Part shown: positions 1 through 8,294 of the stretch, in pieces | Layout: every line of letters starts with the position of its first letter | How positions within the stretch are numbered: position 1 is the stretch's first letter | Origin: Amycolatopsis thermalba | GTDB lineage: Bacteria; Actinomycetota; Actinomycetes; Mycobacteriales; Pseudonocardiaceae | Length of the DNA stretch: 43,570 nt | Direction of reading: 5' to 3' | Assembly (NCBI RefSeq): GCF_003385215.1 | Contig: NZ_PQHW01000059.1 | Span: forward strand, 1-43,570 | Translations under genes and position numbers: made by a program | The notes under the pieces: model-generated | The model's database searches: none | What the model was told of the DNA's origin: nothing | The model's input: the letters and a program-made list of their open reading frames with translations, nothing else

Positions 1-232
1 CCCCTCCCCCCTGGCGGGGGTCGCCGAGGGTTCAGCCCCGGGGGGTTGGACTGAACCGCCGGTGGGAACACCGGATGCGCTCCACTGTAACTCCGCGAAC
101 CGGCCCGGAACTCCTCCCGCAGCGCCCACAATTCGGTAACGGCACCGGCAATCGATTTCCCGGGGGGCAACGAATTTCCGACCGGGCGACACCATTGGTG
201 GCCACCTCACCGCCTGCCGGCCGGTCTCCTCC

Positions 233-238
233 TATCCT
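233..238 (+). promoter_or_regulatory. Candidate -10 box for a leaderless HAD-IB gene
   Basis: TATCCT ends 6 nt before the GTG at 245, so transcription would begin at or next to the start codon. No Shine-Dalgarno sequence precedes the GTG. The same hexamer at nearly the same distance precedes the metallophosphoesterase at 42698. No convincing -35 is visible. Bases 1-232 hold no gene I can support. Confidence 0.45.
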
Positions 239-244
239 GAAGCC

Positions 245-1087
245 GTGGCAGAACCTCCCACCTCGCCGCCGAGCGAACAGCGCGCCGCGACCGGAACCGG
301 TGTCGCGGCCTTCTTCGACCTGGACAAGACGATCATCGCCTCCTCCAGCGCGCTGGCCTTCAGCAAGCCGCTGCTGCGCGAGGGGCTGATCAGCAAACGA
401 GCGGCGCTGAAGAGCGCGTACGCGCAGTTCGTCTTCTCGCTCTCCGGCGCGGACGAGGACCGGACCGAGCGGATGCGCGCCGAGATCTCCGCGTTGTGCG
501 CGGGCTGGGACGTCGCCCAGGTGCGGGCGATCGTCAACGAGACGCTGCACGACATCGTCGACCCGCTCGTCTACGCCGAGGCCGCCGAGCTGATCGCGTG
601 GCACCAGTCGGAGGGCCACGACGTGATCGTGCTGTCCGCCGCCGGCGACGAGGTGGTGACCCCGATCGCGGCGATGCTCGGCGCGACCGGCAGCGTCGCG
701 ACGAGAATGGCCGTGGTGGACGGCCGCTATTCCGGCGAAATCGCGTTCTACTGCTACGGCGAACAAAAAGCGGTGGCCGCGAAACAATTGGCCGCGGAAA
801 ACGGGTACGACCTCGCCGCGTGTTACGCCTATTCCGATTCCAGCACGGACGTCCCGCTGCTGGAGACGGTCGGGAAGCCGCACGCGGTGAACCCGGACCG
901 CCTGCTCCGCCGGACCGCGGTCGAGCGGGGCTGGGCGGTTCTGGAGTTCACCAAGCCGGTGTCGCTGCGGAGCCGCTTCCCGGCGCCGTCACCAGCGACT
1001 TTGGCGGTCGGCCTCGGCCTCGGTGCGGTCGCCGCCGCGGGTGTGACCTGGTACGGCCTGACGCGCAAACGCCGTGGGGGAGCATAG
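245..1087 (+). CDS. HAD-IB family phosphatase (SerB-like), C-terminal membrane anchor
   Basis: A 280-residue HAD superfamily phosphohydrolase of subfamily IB, which includes phosphoserine phosphatase-like enzymes. The motif I nucleophile is DLDKT at residues 25-29, motif II Ser lies near 131 (VLSAAG), the motif III Lys near 175 (GEQK), and motif IV is YSDSSTDVPLL near 196-206. All catalytic positions are present. A single hydrophobic segment at about 251-272 followed by RKRR suggests a C-terminal membrane anchor. The GTG at 245 is chosen because a -10 box sits 6 nt upstream and the phosphatase domain starts soon after. The substrate is unknown; phosphoserine, a lipid phosphate or another small phosphate are all possible. 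From memory the M. tuberculosis counterpart is Rv3661, which lies next to the Ms1-type RNA, as here. Confidence 0.88.
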   Translation: MAEPPTSPPSEQRAATGTGVAAFFDLDKTIIASSSALAFSKPLLREGLISKRAALKSAYAQFVFSLSGADEDRTERMRAEISALCAGWDVAQVRAIVNETLHDIVDPLVYAEAAELIAWHQSEGHDVIVLSAAGDEVVTPIAAMLGATGSVATRMAVVDGRYSGEIAFYCYGEQKAVAAKQLAAENGYDLAACYAYSDSSTDVPLLETVGKPHAVNPDRLLRRTAVERGWAVLEFTKPVSLRSRFPAPSPATLAVGLGLGAVAAAGVTWYGLTRKRRGGA

Positions 1088-1155
1088 AAGTCTAGTCGCT
1101 CAGGGTGCCCGCATCACCGGATCGAGCGTCTGTACCGGTGCACCCGTCCAACCCC

Positions 1156-1184
1156 TTGAAGTGACGGCGGTCACTGGGTAGAAA
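1156..1184 (+). promoter_or_regulatory. Candidate sigma-A-type promoter of the Ms1-like RNA
   Basis: TTGAAG at 1156-1161 and TAGAAA at 1179-1184 are separated by 17 nt. This predicts transcription starting near 1190-1192, at the front of the probable non-coding RNA. Confidence 0.5.
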
Positions 1185-1190
1185 GTGAAG

Positions 1191-1434
1191 TGCGGACGTC
1201 GTTCGGCCAAGGATGAGACGAAGAGAAGTCTCGTTCCTCCCCGAAGACCTCCGTGCGCGGACTCCGGGCACCCACGCGCAGCGCGCCGCGGGAGGCTTGT
1301 CGTCGAGGGACTGCGTACCGGGACGCCGGACGCCGAGTCCACGTAGGTACGACATGAGTTGCAGCTTGGTCACCCGAGCAGTCCGCGCGGGCGGGCGCCG
1401 CTAGCGATGTCGCTGCGGCGCCCGCGCATTTTTA
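1191..1434 (+). ncRNA. Probable Ms1 (MTS2823/scr3559-type) small RNA
   Basis: This stretch has a promoter-like element upstream, no convincing coding sequence, and a strong intrinsic terminator at its end, giving a transcript of about 245 nt. It lies directly downstream of a HAD-IB phosphatase. That is the position known for Ms1, the abundant actinobacterial RNA that binds the RNA polymerase core (MTS2823 in M. tuberculosis between Rv3661 and Rv3662c; scr3559 in Streptomyces). Internal structure includes a hairpin of GAGAC (1215-1219) with GTCTC (1228-1232). Identification rests on position and architecture, not on an alignment. The ends are approximate. Confidence 0.65.
1391..1434 (+). terminator. 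Intrinsic terminator of the Ms1-like RNA
   Basis: GCGGGCGCCGC at 1391-1401 pairs with GCGGCGCCCGC at 1415-1425. AGCGA (1403-1407) pairs with TCGCT (1410-1414) inside it, making an almost continuous 16-bp stem with a tiny loop. GCATTTTTA follows, giving the U-tract. Confidence 0.85.
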
Positions 1435-1477
1435 TGTCCAGGGGATTAGCCCGCCAGAGTGATAGCGGCTGAAAGAC

Positions 1478-1499
1478 ACTTTCGGGCTCCTCCGAAAGT
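1478..1499. promoter_or_regulatory. Inverted repeat, candidate operator upstream of nagZ
   Basis: ACTTTCGG (1478-1485) and CCGAAAGT (1492-1499) form perfect 8-bp arms around a 6-bp spacer. The repeat sits about 10 bp upstream of the nagZ -35 box. It suits a dimeric regulator. The RpiR protein encoded at 6343 is the nearest candidate, but its own upstream dyad has a different sequence. Confidence 0.5.
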
Positions 1500-1509
1500 A
1501 AGGCAGTCG

Positions 1510-1539
1510 TTGACCAGCTCCGGAGTGACTGAGTAGCTT
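1510..1539 (+). promoter_or_regulatory. Candidate nagZ promoter
   Basis: TTGACC at 1510-1515 and TAGCTT at 1534-1539 with an 18-nt spacer. A transcript starting near 1546 would have a leader of about 45 nt. Confidence 0.5.
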
Positions 1540-1591
1540 CCCCCAATGCCGGCTCCATCCGCCGGTGATCATCTTCAGGGGAGGTTTCGCG

Positions 1592-3376
1592 ATGCGCCGG
1601 AGGGTTCATGTGCTTGCCGCGATCGTCGTGGGTGTTCTCGGCGTGAGCGCGGTCAGCGCTGCCTCCGCCGCACCCGGCGGGCGGCAGGAGGGCTGGGCCG
1701 AGCAGACGCTGCGGCGGATGTCGCTCGAGGAGAAGGTGGGGCAGCTCTTCGTAGCCGACGTCTGGGGCAAGTCCGCGGACCAGGCCGCCGAGGGCAACCG
1801 CACGAAGTACGGCGTCGACACGGCCGCGGAGGTCGTCCAGCGCTTCCACCCGGGCGGCGTCATCTACTTCAACAACTCCGGCACCGACAACGTGGATGAC
1901 CCGGCGCAGGTCGCGCGCTTCTCGAACGGGCTGCAGCGGGCCGCGCTCGCCTCGGGCGCGAAGGTTCCGCTGATCGTCTCGACGGACCAGGAGGGCGGCC
2001 GGGTCACGCGCATCGCCGCACCGGCCACGGAGTACCCGTCCAACATGGCCGTGGGTGCCGGACGCAGCGCCGAGGACGCGCGGACGCTGGCCACGGTGAA
2101 CGGTCACGAGCTGCGGGCGATGGGCATCAACCAGGACTTCGCGCCGGACGCGGACGTCAACTCCAACCCGCTCAACCCGGTCATCGGCACCCGGTCGTTC
2201 TCCGCCGATCCGGCGCTGACCAGCGAGCTGGTGGCCGCCGAGGTCGACGGCTACCAGAACTCCGGGCCGGCGACGGAGACCGTCTCGGCGGCGGCCAAGC
2301 ACTTCCCCGGCCACGGTGACGCGGCCACGGACAGCCACACCGGTCTGCCCGTCATCAACCGGACCGAGGACCAGTGGCGGCAGATCGACCTGCCGCCGTT
2401 CCGGGCGGCGATCGACGCGGGGACCGACGTGATCATGTCCGCGCACATCACCGTGCCCAGCCTCGACCCGTCCGGCGAGCCCGCGACGCTGTCCAAGCCG
2501 ATCATCACCGGGATCCTCCGCGACGAGCTGCACTACGACGGGGTGGTCGCCACCGACTCGCTGCAGATGGCCGGGGTGCGGCAGCTGCACAGCGACGCGG
2601 AGATCCCGGTACTGGCCCTGGAGGCCGGGGTCGACCAGATGCTGATGCCGCCGGACCTCGGGCTGGCCGTCAACAGCGTGCTCGACGCGGTCAAGAACGG
2701 GCGGCTCACCGAGGAGCGGATCGACCAGAGCGTGCTGCGGATCCTCAAGCTCAAGGACAAGCGCGGCATCGTCGCCAGCCCGCTGGTCAACACACGGGCC
2801 GTGAAGCAGGTCGTCGGCAGCGCGGCCAACCGCGACAAGATCCAGGCCCTCACCGACCGCACGACCACGGTGCTCCGCAACGACGCCGGGCTGCTGCCCC
2901 TGCGCGATCCCGGTAAGGTCCTGGTCACCGGCTGGAACAACCCGAACTACCCCGGCTACCCGGCGGAACCGGTGCGGGCGCTGGCCGAGCGGCTCGGCGG
3001 CACGGCCGTCTCGACGGGCGCCAAGCCGACCGCGGCCAAGATCGCCGATGCGGTCGCGGCGGCCGGCGAAGCGGACACGGTCGTCGTCCTGACCAACGGC
3101 CTGCGCAGCGACACCGGCCAGGGTGACCTCGTGCGTGAACTGCTCGCGACCGGGAAACCGGTGGTCGCCGTGAGCATCCAGGAGCCGTACGACCCGGGCT
3201 ACGCCGACGTACCGACCTGGGTGGCGACGTACGACTGGCGGGATGTGACGATGGCTTCGCTGGCCAAGGTGCTCAAGGGTGAGATCGCACCACAGGGCAA
3301 GCTGCCCGTCGACGTACCGGCGGGCGACGACGCCGGCCAGATCCGCTATCCCTTCGGCACAGGACTGACATGGTGA
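1592..3376 (+). CDS. nagZ: Exported GH3 beta-N-acetylglucosaminidase (NagZ-type)
   Basis: A 594-residue glycoside hydrolase family 3 enzyme that should remove terminal beta-linked GlcNAc from peptidoglycan fragments. Residues 1-27 form a Sec signal peptide ending in an Ala-rich cleavage region, so it works outside the cytoplasm. The NagZ-specific KHFPGHG motif is at 236-242, with the Asp-Ser-His acid/base dyad at 247-249. The nucleophile is Asp322 in ATDSL. A C-terminal GH3-type domain follows from about 420, as in Bacillus NagZ and unlike the short single-domain Gram-negative enzyme. ATG at 1592 is chosen because AGGGGAGG lies 8 nt upstream. The stop overlaps the namZ start by 7 bp. With NamZ it would take glycan strands apart sugar by sugar. 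Confidence 0.9.
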   Translation: MRRRVHVLAAIVVGVLGVSAVSAASAAPGGRQEGWAEQTLRRMSLEEKVGQLFVADVWGKSADQAAEGNRTKYGVDTAAEVVQRFHPGGVIYFNNSGTDNVDDPAQVARFSNGLQRAALASGAKVPLIVSTDQEGGRVTRIAAPATEYPSNMAVGAGRSAEDARTLATVNGHELRAMGINQDFAPDADVNSNPLNPVIGTRSFSADPALTSELVAAEVDGYQNSGPATETVSAAAKHFPGHGDAATDSHTGLPVINRTEDQWRQIDLPPFRAAIDAGTDVIMSAHITVPSLDPSGEPATLSKPIITGILRDELHYDGVVATDSLQMAGVRQLHSDAEIPVLALEAGVDQMLMPPDLGLAVNSVLDAVKNGRLTEERIDQSVLRILKLKDKRGIVASPLVNTRAVKQVVGSAANRDKIQALTDRTTTVLRNDAGLLPLRDPGKVLVTGWNNPNYPGYPAEPVRALAERLGGTAVSTGAKPTAAKIADAVAAAGEADTVVVLTNGLRSDTGQGDLVRELLATGKPVVAVSIQEPYDPGYADVPTWVATYDWRDVTMASLAKVLKGEIAPQGKLPVDVPAGDDAGQIRYPFGTGLTW

Positions 3377-4641
3377 GGCTCAACCGGCGCGGGTTCCTGG
3401 TCACCGGCGCCCTCGCGACACCCCTGCTGACCGGCGGGTCCGCCCTCGCGGAACCGGTGCCCGCCATCTCGTCCGGGGCCCGTGGACCGGTGGTCACCGG
3501 CGCCGACGCCCTCGCCCGCCAGGGCTGGCGCTCGCTGGCCGGGCGCAAGGTCGGGGTGCTGTCGAACCCGACGGGTGTGCTGGAGAACGGCGATCACGTC
3601 GTCGACTCGATGATCGCCGCGGGGGTCCGGCCGGTCGCCGCGTTCGGGCCGGAACACGGGTTCCGCGGCAGCGCCCAAGCCGGCGGCTCGGAGGGCGACT
3701 ACACCGATCCGCGCACCGGCATCCCGGTGTACGACGCGTACGGCGCGGACGCGGCGAAGCTGGCCGGGATGTTCACCAAGGCCGGCGTGGACACGGTGGT
3801 CTTCGACATCGCCGACGTCGGGGCCCGCTTCTACACCTACATCTGGTCCATGTACACGGCGATGGTCGCCGCCGGCCGGACCGGGGCCGCCTTCGTCGTC
3901 CTCGACCGGCCGAACCCGATCGGCGGCAAGGCCTACGGCCCGATGCTGCACCCGAAGTTCGCCTCCGGCGTCGGGCTCAAACCGATCGTGCAGCAGCACG
4001 GCATGACCGTCGGCGAGCTGGCGAAGTACTTCGCCGCCGAGTTGCTGCCCGCCGAGGGCGTGCGGCTGGCCGACCTGCAGGTGGTGCAGGCCGAGGGCTG
4101 GCGCCGGGACACGTTCTTCGCCGGCACCGGGCTGACCTGGACGCCGCCGAGTCCCAACATGCCGACCGCGGACACCGCGCTGGTCTACCCGGGCACGGGC
4201 ATGTTCGAGGGCACGGTGTTCTCCGAGGGACGCGGCACGACCCGGCCCTTCGAGATCATCGGCGCGCCCGGTATCGACTGGCGGTGGCGGGACGAGCTGA
4301 CGGCGCTCGGGCTCGCGGGTGTGCGGTTCCGGGAGACCTACTTCGTGCCGACGTTCAGCAAGTTCGTGAACCAGACCTGCGGCGGGGTGCAGCTGACGGT
4401 CACCGACCCGGCCGCGTTCGACGCCATCCGCACCGGGGTCGCCATGCTGGTGACGGCCAAGAAGCTGCACCCGGACATCTTCGCCTGGCGCGCGGACAAC
4501 GGGATCGACAAGCTGACCGGCTCCGACCGGGTGCGGACGATGGTCGACCGCGGCGCCGGTGTGGACGAGATCGTCGGGTCGTGGCAGGCCGAGCTCGACG
4601 AGTTCACCGCCCGCCGCCGGCCCCATCTGCTCTACTGGTGA
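3370..4641 (+). CDS. namZ: Tat-exported exo-beta-N-acetylmuramidase (GH171, DUF1343)
   Basis: A 423-residue protein of the DUF1343 family, whose Bacillus subtilis member YbbC/NamZ is an exo-muramidase that frees MurNAc from non-reducing ends. Family landmarks seen are GPEHGFRG near residue 96, the FDIADVGARFYTYIWSM block near 145-160, VLDRPNPIGG near 178, and SPNMPT near 261. The N-terminus reads LNRRGFLVTG followed by a hydrophobic stretch and Ala-rich cleavage site, a twin-arginine signal with R6-R7. The neighbouring hydrolases carry ordinary Sec signals. ATG at 3370 overlaps the nagZ stop. The nagZ-namZ-serine hydrolase order matches the B. subtilis muropeptide cluster (ybbD-ybbC-ybbE). 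Confidence 0.9.
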   Translation: MVRLNRRGFLVTGALATPLLTGGSALAEPVPAISSGARGPVVTGADALARQGWRSLAGRKVGVLSNPTGVLENGDHVVDSMIAAGVRPVAAFGPEHGFRGSAQAGGSEGDYTDPRTGIPVYDAYGADAAKLAGMFTKAGVDTVVFDIADVGARFYTYIWSMYTAMVAAGRTGAAFVVLDRPNPIGGKAYGPMLHPKFASGVGLKPIVQQHGMTVGELAKYFAAELLPAEGVRLADLQVVQAEGWRRDTFFAGTGLTWTPPSPNMPTADTALVYPGTGMFEGTVFSEGRGTTRPFEIIGAPGIDWRWRDELTALGLAGVRFRETYFVPTFSKFVNQTCGGVQLTVTDPAAFDAIRTGVAMLVTAKKLHPDIFAWRADNGIDKLTGSDRVRTMVDRGAGVDEIVGSWQAELDEFTARRRPHLLYW

Positions 4642-4648
4642 GGCCGGC

Positions 4649-5938
4649 ATGCGAACGGGCAAACTACTGGTCGCGGCGGTGCTGACCGTTTCCGCCCTGA
4701 CCGTTCCCGGAGCGAGTACCACCATCACCGAGCAGGCCTACACCGGGCGGATCGACCGCCCGCAGTACGAGTTCGCACCGCCCGACACGGTGCTGCGTCC
4801 GGGGCTGCCCGGCGACGTCGGGCTCGATTCCGGGCCCCTGCGGGCCGCCGAGCAGTTCCTGGCCGACTGGACCAAGCCGGACCCGGCCACCGGACACCCG
4901 CACTTCTCCGGCGCGGCCGGGATCCTCGGGCACAACGGGGTGGTCGTCGCCGAGACCGCGGCCGGCGGGGCGCTCCGGTACACCGACGCCGCGGGCACGG
5001 AACTGCCGCCCGAACAGCAGGTCCCGATGCGCGCCGACACGATCTTCGACATGGCCTCGATCACGAAGCTGTTCACCTCGCTCGCGGTGATGCAGCTCGT
5101 CGAGGACGGCAAGGTCACGCTGGACCGGCCGGTCGCCGAGTACCTGCCCGAGTTCGCGGCGAACGGCAAAGAGTCCGTCACCGTGCGGCAGCTTCTCACC
5201 CACACCTCGGGCTTGGCGGCCGACCCGCGCCCGTCGCTGTGGCAGGGCTACCCGGACATCCCGTCCCGGCGGAAGGCCGTGCTCGACAGCCCGCTGAAGA
5301 ACCAGCCAGGGTCGACGTACCTCTACTCGGACATCAACCTGATGACGCTCGGTTTCCTCGTCGAGCGGATCAGCGGGCAACCGCTCGACGCCGTGGTGCG
5401 GGACCGGCTCACACAGCCGCTCGGGATGACCGATACGACGTTCAACCCGCCCGCCGAGAAGCTCGACCGGATCGCGGCCACCGAGTTCCAGGCGGATCCG
5501 CCGCGGGGCGTGGTCCGTGGCCAGGTCCACGACGAGAACGCGTGGGCGCTCGGCGGAGTCTCCGGTCACGCCGGCATCTTCTCGACGGCGCCGGACATGG
5601 CGGTGCTCGCGCAGGCCATCCTCAACGGCGGCGCCTACCGCGGCGCCCGGGTCCTGCGCCCGGAAACGGTGCGGGACATGCTGACCGACTACAACCAGGC
5701 GTTCCCCGGTCACGCTCACGGCCTCGGGTTCGAGCTGGACCAGCGGTTCTACATGGGTGCACTGTCATCGCCCACCACCGCGGGCCACACCGGCTTCACC
5801 GGCACGTCGCTGGTCATCGACCCGGTGTCGCGATCGTTCGCCATCCTGCTGACCAACCGCGTTCACCCGACGCGGAACTGGGGTTCGATCAACCCGGCCC
5901 GAGAGAAGTGGGCGAGCGCGCTGGCCGAAGCGATGTAG
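4649..5938 (+). CDS. Exported serine beta-lactamase/PBP-like hydrolase (YbbE-type)
   Basis: A 429-residue beta-lactamase-family serine hydrolase (class C/PBP4* fold). The nucleophile motif is SITK at 137-140, a YSD block at Tyr226 replaces the usual YxN, and HTG at 380-382 stands in for KTG. The N-terminus MRTGKLLVAAVLTVSAL is a Sec signal, so it acts outside the membrane. The ATG at 4649 begins 8 nt after the namZ stop, so the three hydrolases form one operon. Homologues beside nagZ/namZ are thought to act on stem peptides or D-amino-acid esters. The true substrate cannot be read from the sequence, and a beta-lactamase activity is less likely given the context. Confidence 0.85.
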   Translation: MRTGKLLVAAVLTVSALTVPGASTTITEQAYTGRIDRPQYEFAPPDTVLRPGLPGDVGLDSGPLRAAEQFLADWTKPDPATGHPHFSGAAGILGHNGVVVAETAAGGALRYTDAAGTELPPEQQVPMRADTIFDMASITKLFTSLAVMQLVEDGKVTLDRPVAEYLPEFAANGKESVTVRQLLTHTSGLAADPRPSLWQGYPDIPSRRKAVLDSPLKNQPGSTYLYSDINLMTLGFLVERISGQPLDAVVRDRLTQPLGMTDTTFNPPAEKLDRIAATEFQADPPRGVVRGQVHDENAWALGGVSGHAGIFSTAPDMAVLAQAILNGGAYRGARVLRPETVRDMLTDYNQAFPGHAHGLGFELDQRFYMGALSSPTTAGHTGFTGTSLVIDPVSRSFAILLTNRVHPTRNWGSINPAREKWASALAEAM

Positions 5939-6200
5939 CGCCGGCTGTAGGGAGATTTACCCGCGGCCGGACAGGTGATCTTCCGGCCGGCGACGCGCCA
6001 CGCATAGCCGAGCGGTGGGCGAGTAACCAGCACGAACGAATTTCGGACACCAGCGTCCGTCACGCAGAGCTACCTATCGGCTGCTCCATTGGTAGTGAAA
6101 GTGGGCAGACTCGCGTCATACCATCGAGGCGGGCAAGTCCCTATCACTGAGACGCAAGCGGGAGCCACCGACGATCGCCGGCTGTTTCGGGAACCACAGG

Positions 6201-6256
6201 AAGTTGCCAAGTCGTTAACTTGATGACGTTAACAACCACGACGTAGTTGGCGACTT
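6201..6256. promoter_or_regulatory. Dyad and GTTAAC repeats upstream of murR, candidate MurR operator
   Basis: AAGTTGCCAA (6201-6210) is matched at 9 of 10 positions by the reverse complement of TTGGCGACTT (6247-6256). Between the arms CGTTAAC occurs twice, at 6213-6219 and 6227-6233, 14 bp apart. A weak promoter (TTGATG 6220-6225, TAGTTG 6244-6249, 18-nt spacer) lies inside the dyad. The gene-free stretch 5939-6342 otherwise shows only a weak hairpin after the hydrolase gene (CGCCGGC near 5940 with GCCGGCG near 5986). Confidence 0.45.
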
Positions 6257-6342
6257 TCCGGGCAACTGAGTCACCGCAGCTCGGCCGTGCAGGGGCGGAC
6301 GAGTTGCGATCATCCCTAAGGATGTGGGTAACCTTGTCTCAA

Positions 6343-7335
6343 ATGCCTACGGTTAGTAACTTTCCCACGGATCTGGATACCGATTCCGTAACCGAGCAGG
6401 CACCGAACGAGATCGGTTCGGCCGCTCGCGAGTCCGAAACCAGTCCTCTGGTCCGGATCCGTTCGCTGCTGCCCGGCCTGGCCCGAGCTGAACAGCGCGT
6501 AGCCAAGGTCGTCCTCGATGACCCGTCCGCAGTAGCGCGCCGCTCGATCACCGAGGTCGCCCTGGCCGCGAGCACCAGCGAGACCACGGTGACCCGGTTC
6601 TGCAAGGCCGTGGGCGTAGGCGGATACCCGCAGCTGCGCATCGCGCTGGCCGCTGACACCGCCCGCTCCGAGGCGCGGTCCACCCGCAACCTGGGCGGCG
6701 AGATCGCCGTGGACGACGACCTGGCCGCGGTGGTGGGCAAGGTCAGCTTCGCCGACGCGCGCGCCGTCGAGGAAACCGCTGAGCAGCTCGACATCGCGAC
6801 CCTGCAGCGCGTGATCGACCTGCTCGCCGACGCCGGCCGGACCGACGTCTACGGCGTGGGCGCGAGCGCTTTCGTCGCCGCCGACCTGCAGCAGAAGCTG
6901 CACCGCATCGGCCGCGTGTGCTTCGCCTGGTCGGACACCCACATCATGCTGACCTCGGCCGCGGTGCTGGGCGCCGGCGACGTCGCCATCGGCGTCTCGC
7001 ACACCGGCGCGACCACCGACACCGTCGAGGCGCTGCAGGTGGTCCGCGAGCACGGCGCGACCACCGTGGCGCTGACCAACTTCCCGCGCTCGCCCATCAC
7101 CGAGGTCGCCGACTACGTCCTGACCACCGCCGCCCGCGAGACGACCTTCCGCTCGGGCGCGACGGCGAGCCGGATCGCCCAGCTCACGGTCATCGACTGC
7201 CTGTTCATCGGGGTTGCCCAGCGCCACATGGACAGCGCGTCCGCCGCGCTGGAAGCCACTCGCGACGCCGTCGGCGGCCACCGCCTCGGCGTGCGACCGG
7301 ACGGCCGGAGGCGTCCGCGAGAGACCGGAAAGTGA
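6343..7335 (+). CDS. murR: RpiR-family transcriptional regulator, MurR-type
   Basis: About 330 residues. An N-terminal HTH (near residues 40-100, with TSETTVTRFCKAVGVGGYP as recognition region) is followed by a SIS sugar-phosphate domain from about 160 (VYGVGASAFVAADL, GVSHTGATTDTVEAL). The family senses phosphosugars; MurR in E. coli responds to MurNAc-6-phosphate, the substrate of the MurQ enzyme encoded next. It overlaps murQ or stops just before it, and follows the three exported hydrolases, so it most likely controls this block. The start is uncertain. ATG 6343 is preferred because TAACCT at 6329-6334 would allow a leaderless start; ATG 6322 abuts an AAGGA sequence too closely for a ribosome site. 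Loss of RpiR function elsewhere cannot be judged. Confidence 0.85.
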   Translation: MPTVSNFPTDLDTDSVTEQAPNEIGSAARESETSPLVRIRSLLPGLARAEQRVAKVVLDDPSAVARRSITEVALAASTSETTVTRFCKAVGVGGYPQLRIALAADTARSEARSTRNLGGEIAVDDDLAAVVGKVSFADARAVEETAEQLDIATLQRVIDLLADAGRTDVYGVGASAFVAADLQQKLHRIGRVCFAWSDTHIMLTSAAVLGAGDVAIGVSHTGATTDTVEALQVVREHGATTVALTNFPRSPITEVADYVLTTAARETTFRSGATASRIAQLTVIDCLFIGVAQRHMDSASAALEATRDAVGGHRLGVRPDGRRRPRETGK

Positions 7336-7358
7336 GCACGAAGGAAACGGTGAGACGC

Positions 7359-8282
7359 ATGATGACGGTGCCCAGTCAGGTGGTCCACGTCGATTCCCCG
7401 ACCGAGCAGCGCAACCCCCGCACCACCGAGATCGACCGGATGTCGACGCTCGGCATCCTGACCACGATCAACGACGAGGACCGCCGGGTCCCCGACGCGG
7501 TCGCCAAGGTCCTGCCCCAGCTGGCGGACGCGGTCGATCTCGCGGTGGAGGCGTTGCGCACCGGCCATCGTGTGCACTACGTCGGCGCGGGCACGTCCGG
7601 CCGGCTGGCGACGCTGGATGCCGCTGAGCTGGTGCCGACGTTCAACGTGCCTGCCGACTGGTTCGTCGCGCACCACGCGGGCGGCGACCGGGCGCTGCGC
7701 GAGGCGGTCGAAAACGCCGAGGACGACGCTGCGGCGGGCGCCGCGGAAATGGCGGCTTCGGTCCGGGCGGGCGACTTCGTGCTGGGCCTGACCGCGTCCG
7801 GTCGCACCCCGTTCGTGCTGGGCGCGCTGCACCGGGCCGGCCGGCTCGGCGCGTCGACCGGGCTGGTGTCGGGCAACGCGCGTGCGGTGCGGCCGGCCGG
7901 GGTCGACGTGTTCATCGCGGTGGACACCGGGCCGGAGGTCATCGCGGGGTCGACGCGGATGAAGGCGGGCTCGGCGCAGAAGATCCTGCTGACCGCGTTC
8001 TCCACGGCCACGATGATCAAGCTCGGCCGGACGTACTCGAACCTGATGGTCAGCCTGCGGGCGACGAACGCGAAGCTGCGCGGCCGGACCCTGCGGATCC
8101 TGATGGAGGCGACGGGCGCGGACGAGCGGGAGGCCGCCGAAGCCCTCGCCGAGGCCGACGGTGACCTGAAGGTCGCGCTGGTGCACCTGCTGTGCGGTGT
8201 CGACGCGGCGACGGCGGCCGCGATGCTGGCCGCGAACGGCGGGCACGTGCGGGAGGCGCTGCTCGCCTGCGCGACGACCTGA
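7359..8282 (+). CDS. murQ: N-acetylmuramic acid 6-phosphate etherase
   Basis: 307 residues. MurQ cleaves the lactyl ether of MurNAc-6-P to give GlcNAc-6-P and D-lactate in the cytoplasm. The SIS domain carries VGAGTSGRLATLDAAEL, with the first catalytic Glu in DAAEL, and VENAEDDAAAG, with the second Glu. SGRTPF, STRMKAGSAQK and a C-terminal UBA-like helical domain (EADGDLKVAL...LLACA) are also present. Length and motif order match E. coli MurQ. AAGGAAA at 7341-7347 precedes several in-frame starts: GTG 7350, ATG 7359 and ATG 7362. A GTG at 7332 would overlap the murR stop as GTGA. No MurNAc kinase or PTS permease gene is nearby, so the phosphorylated substrate must come from genes elsewhere. 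Confidence 0.92.
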   Translation: MMTVPSQVVHVDSPTEQRNPRTTEIDRMSTLGILTTINDEDRRVPDAVAKVLPQLADAVDLAVEALRTGHRVHYVGAGTSGRLATLDAAELVPTFNVPADWFVAHHAGGDRALREAVENAEDDAAAGAAEMAASVRAGDFVLGLTASGRTPFVLGALHRAGRLGASTGLVSGNARAVRPAGVDVFIAVDTGPEVIAGSTRMKAGSAQKILLTAFSTATMIKLGRTYSNLMVSLRATNAKLRGRTLRILMEATGADEREAAEALAEADGDLKVALVHLLCGVDAATAAAMLAANGGHVREALLACATT

Positions 8283-8294
8283 GGTCGCGCGGTC

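Noticed and set aside
1213..1404. Small plus-strand gene of 63 codons downstream of the HAD phosphatase.
   Set aside because: It lies wholly within the probable Ms1 RNA, has no ribosome site and no recognisable sequence.
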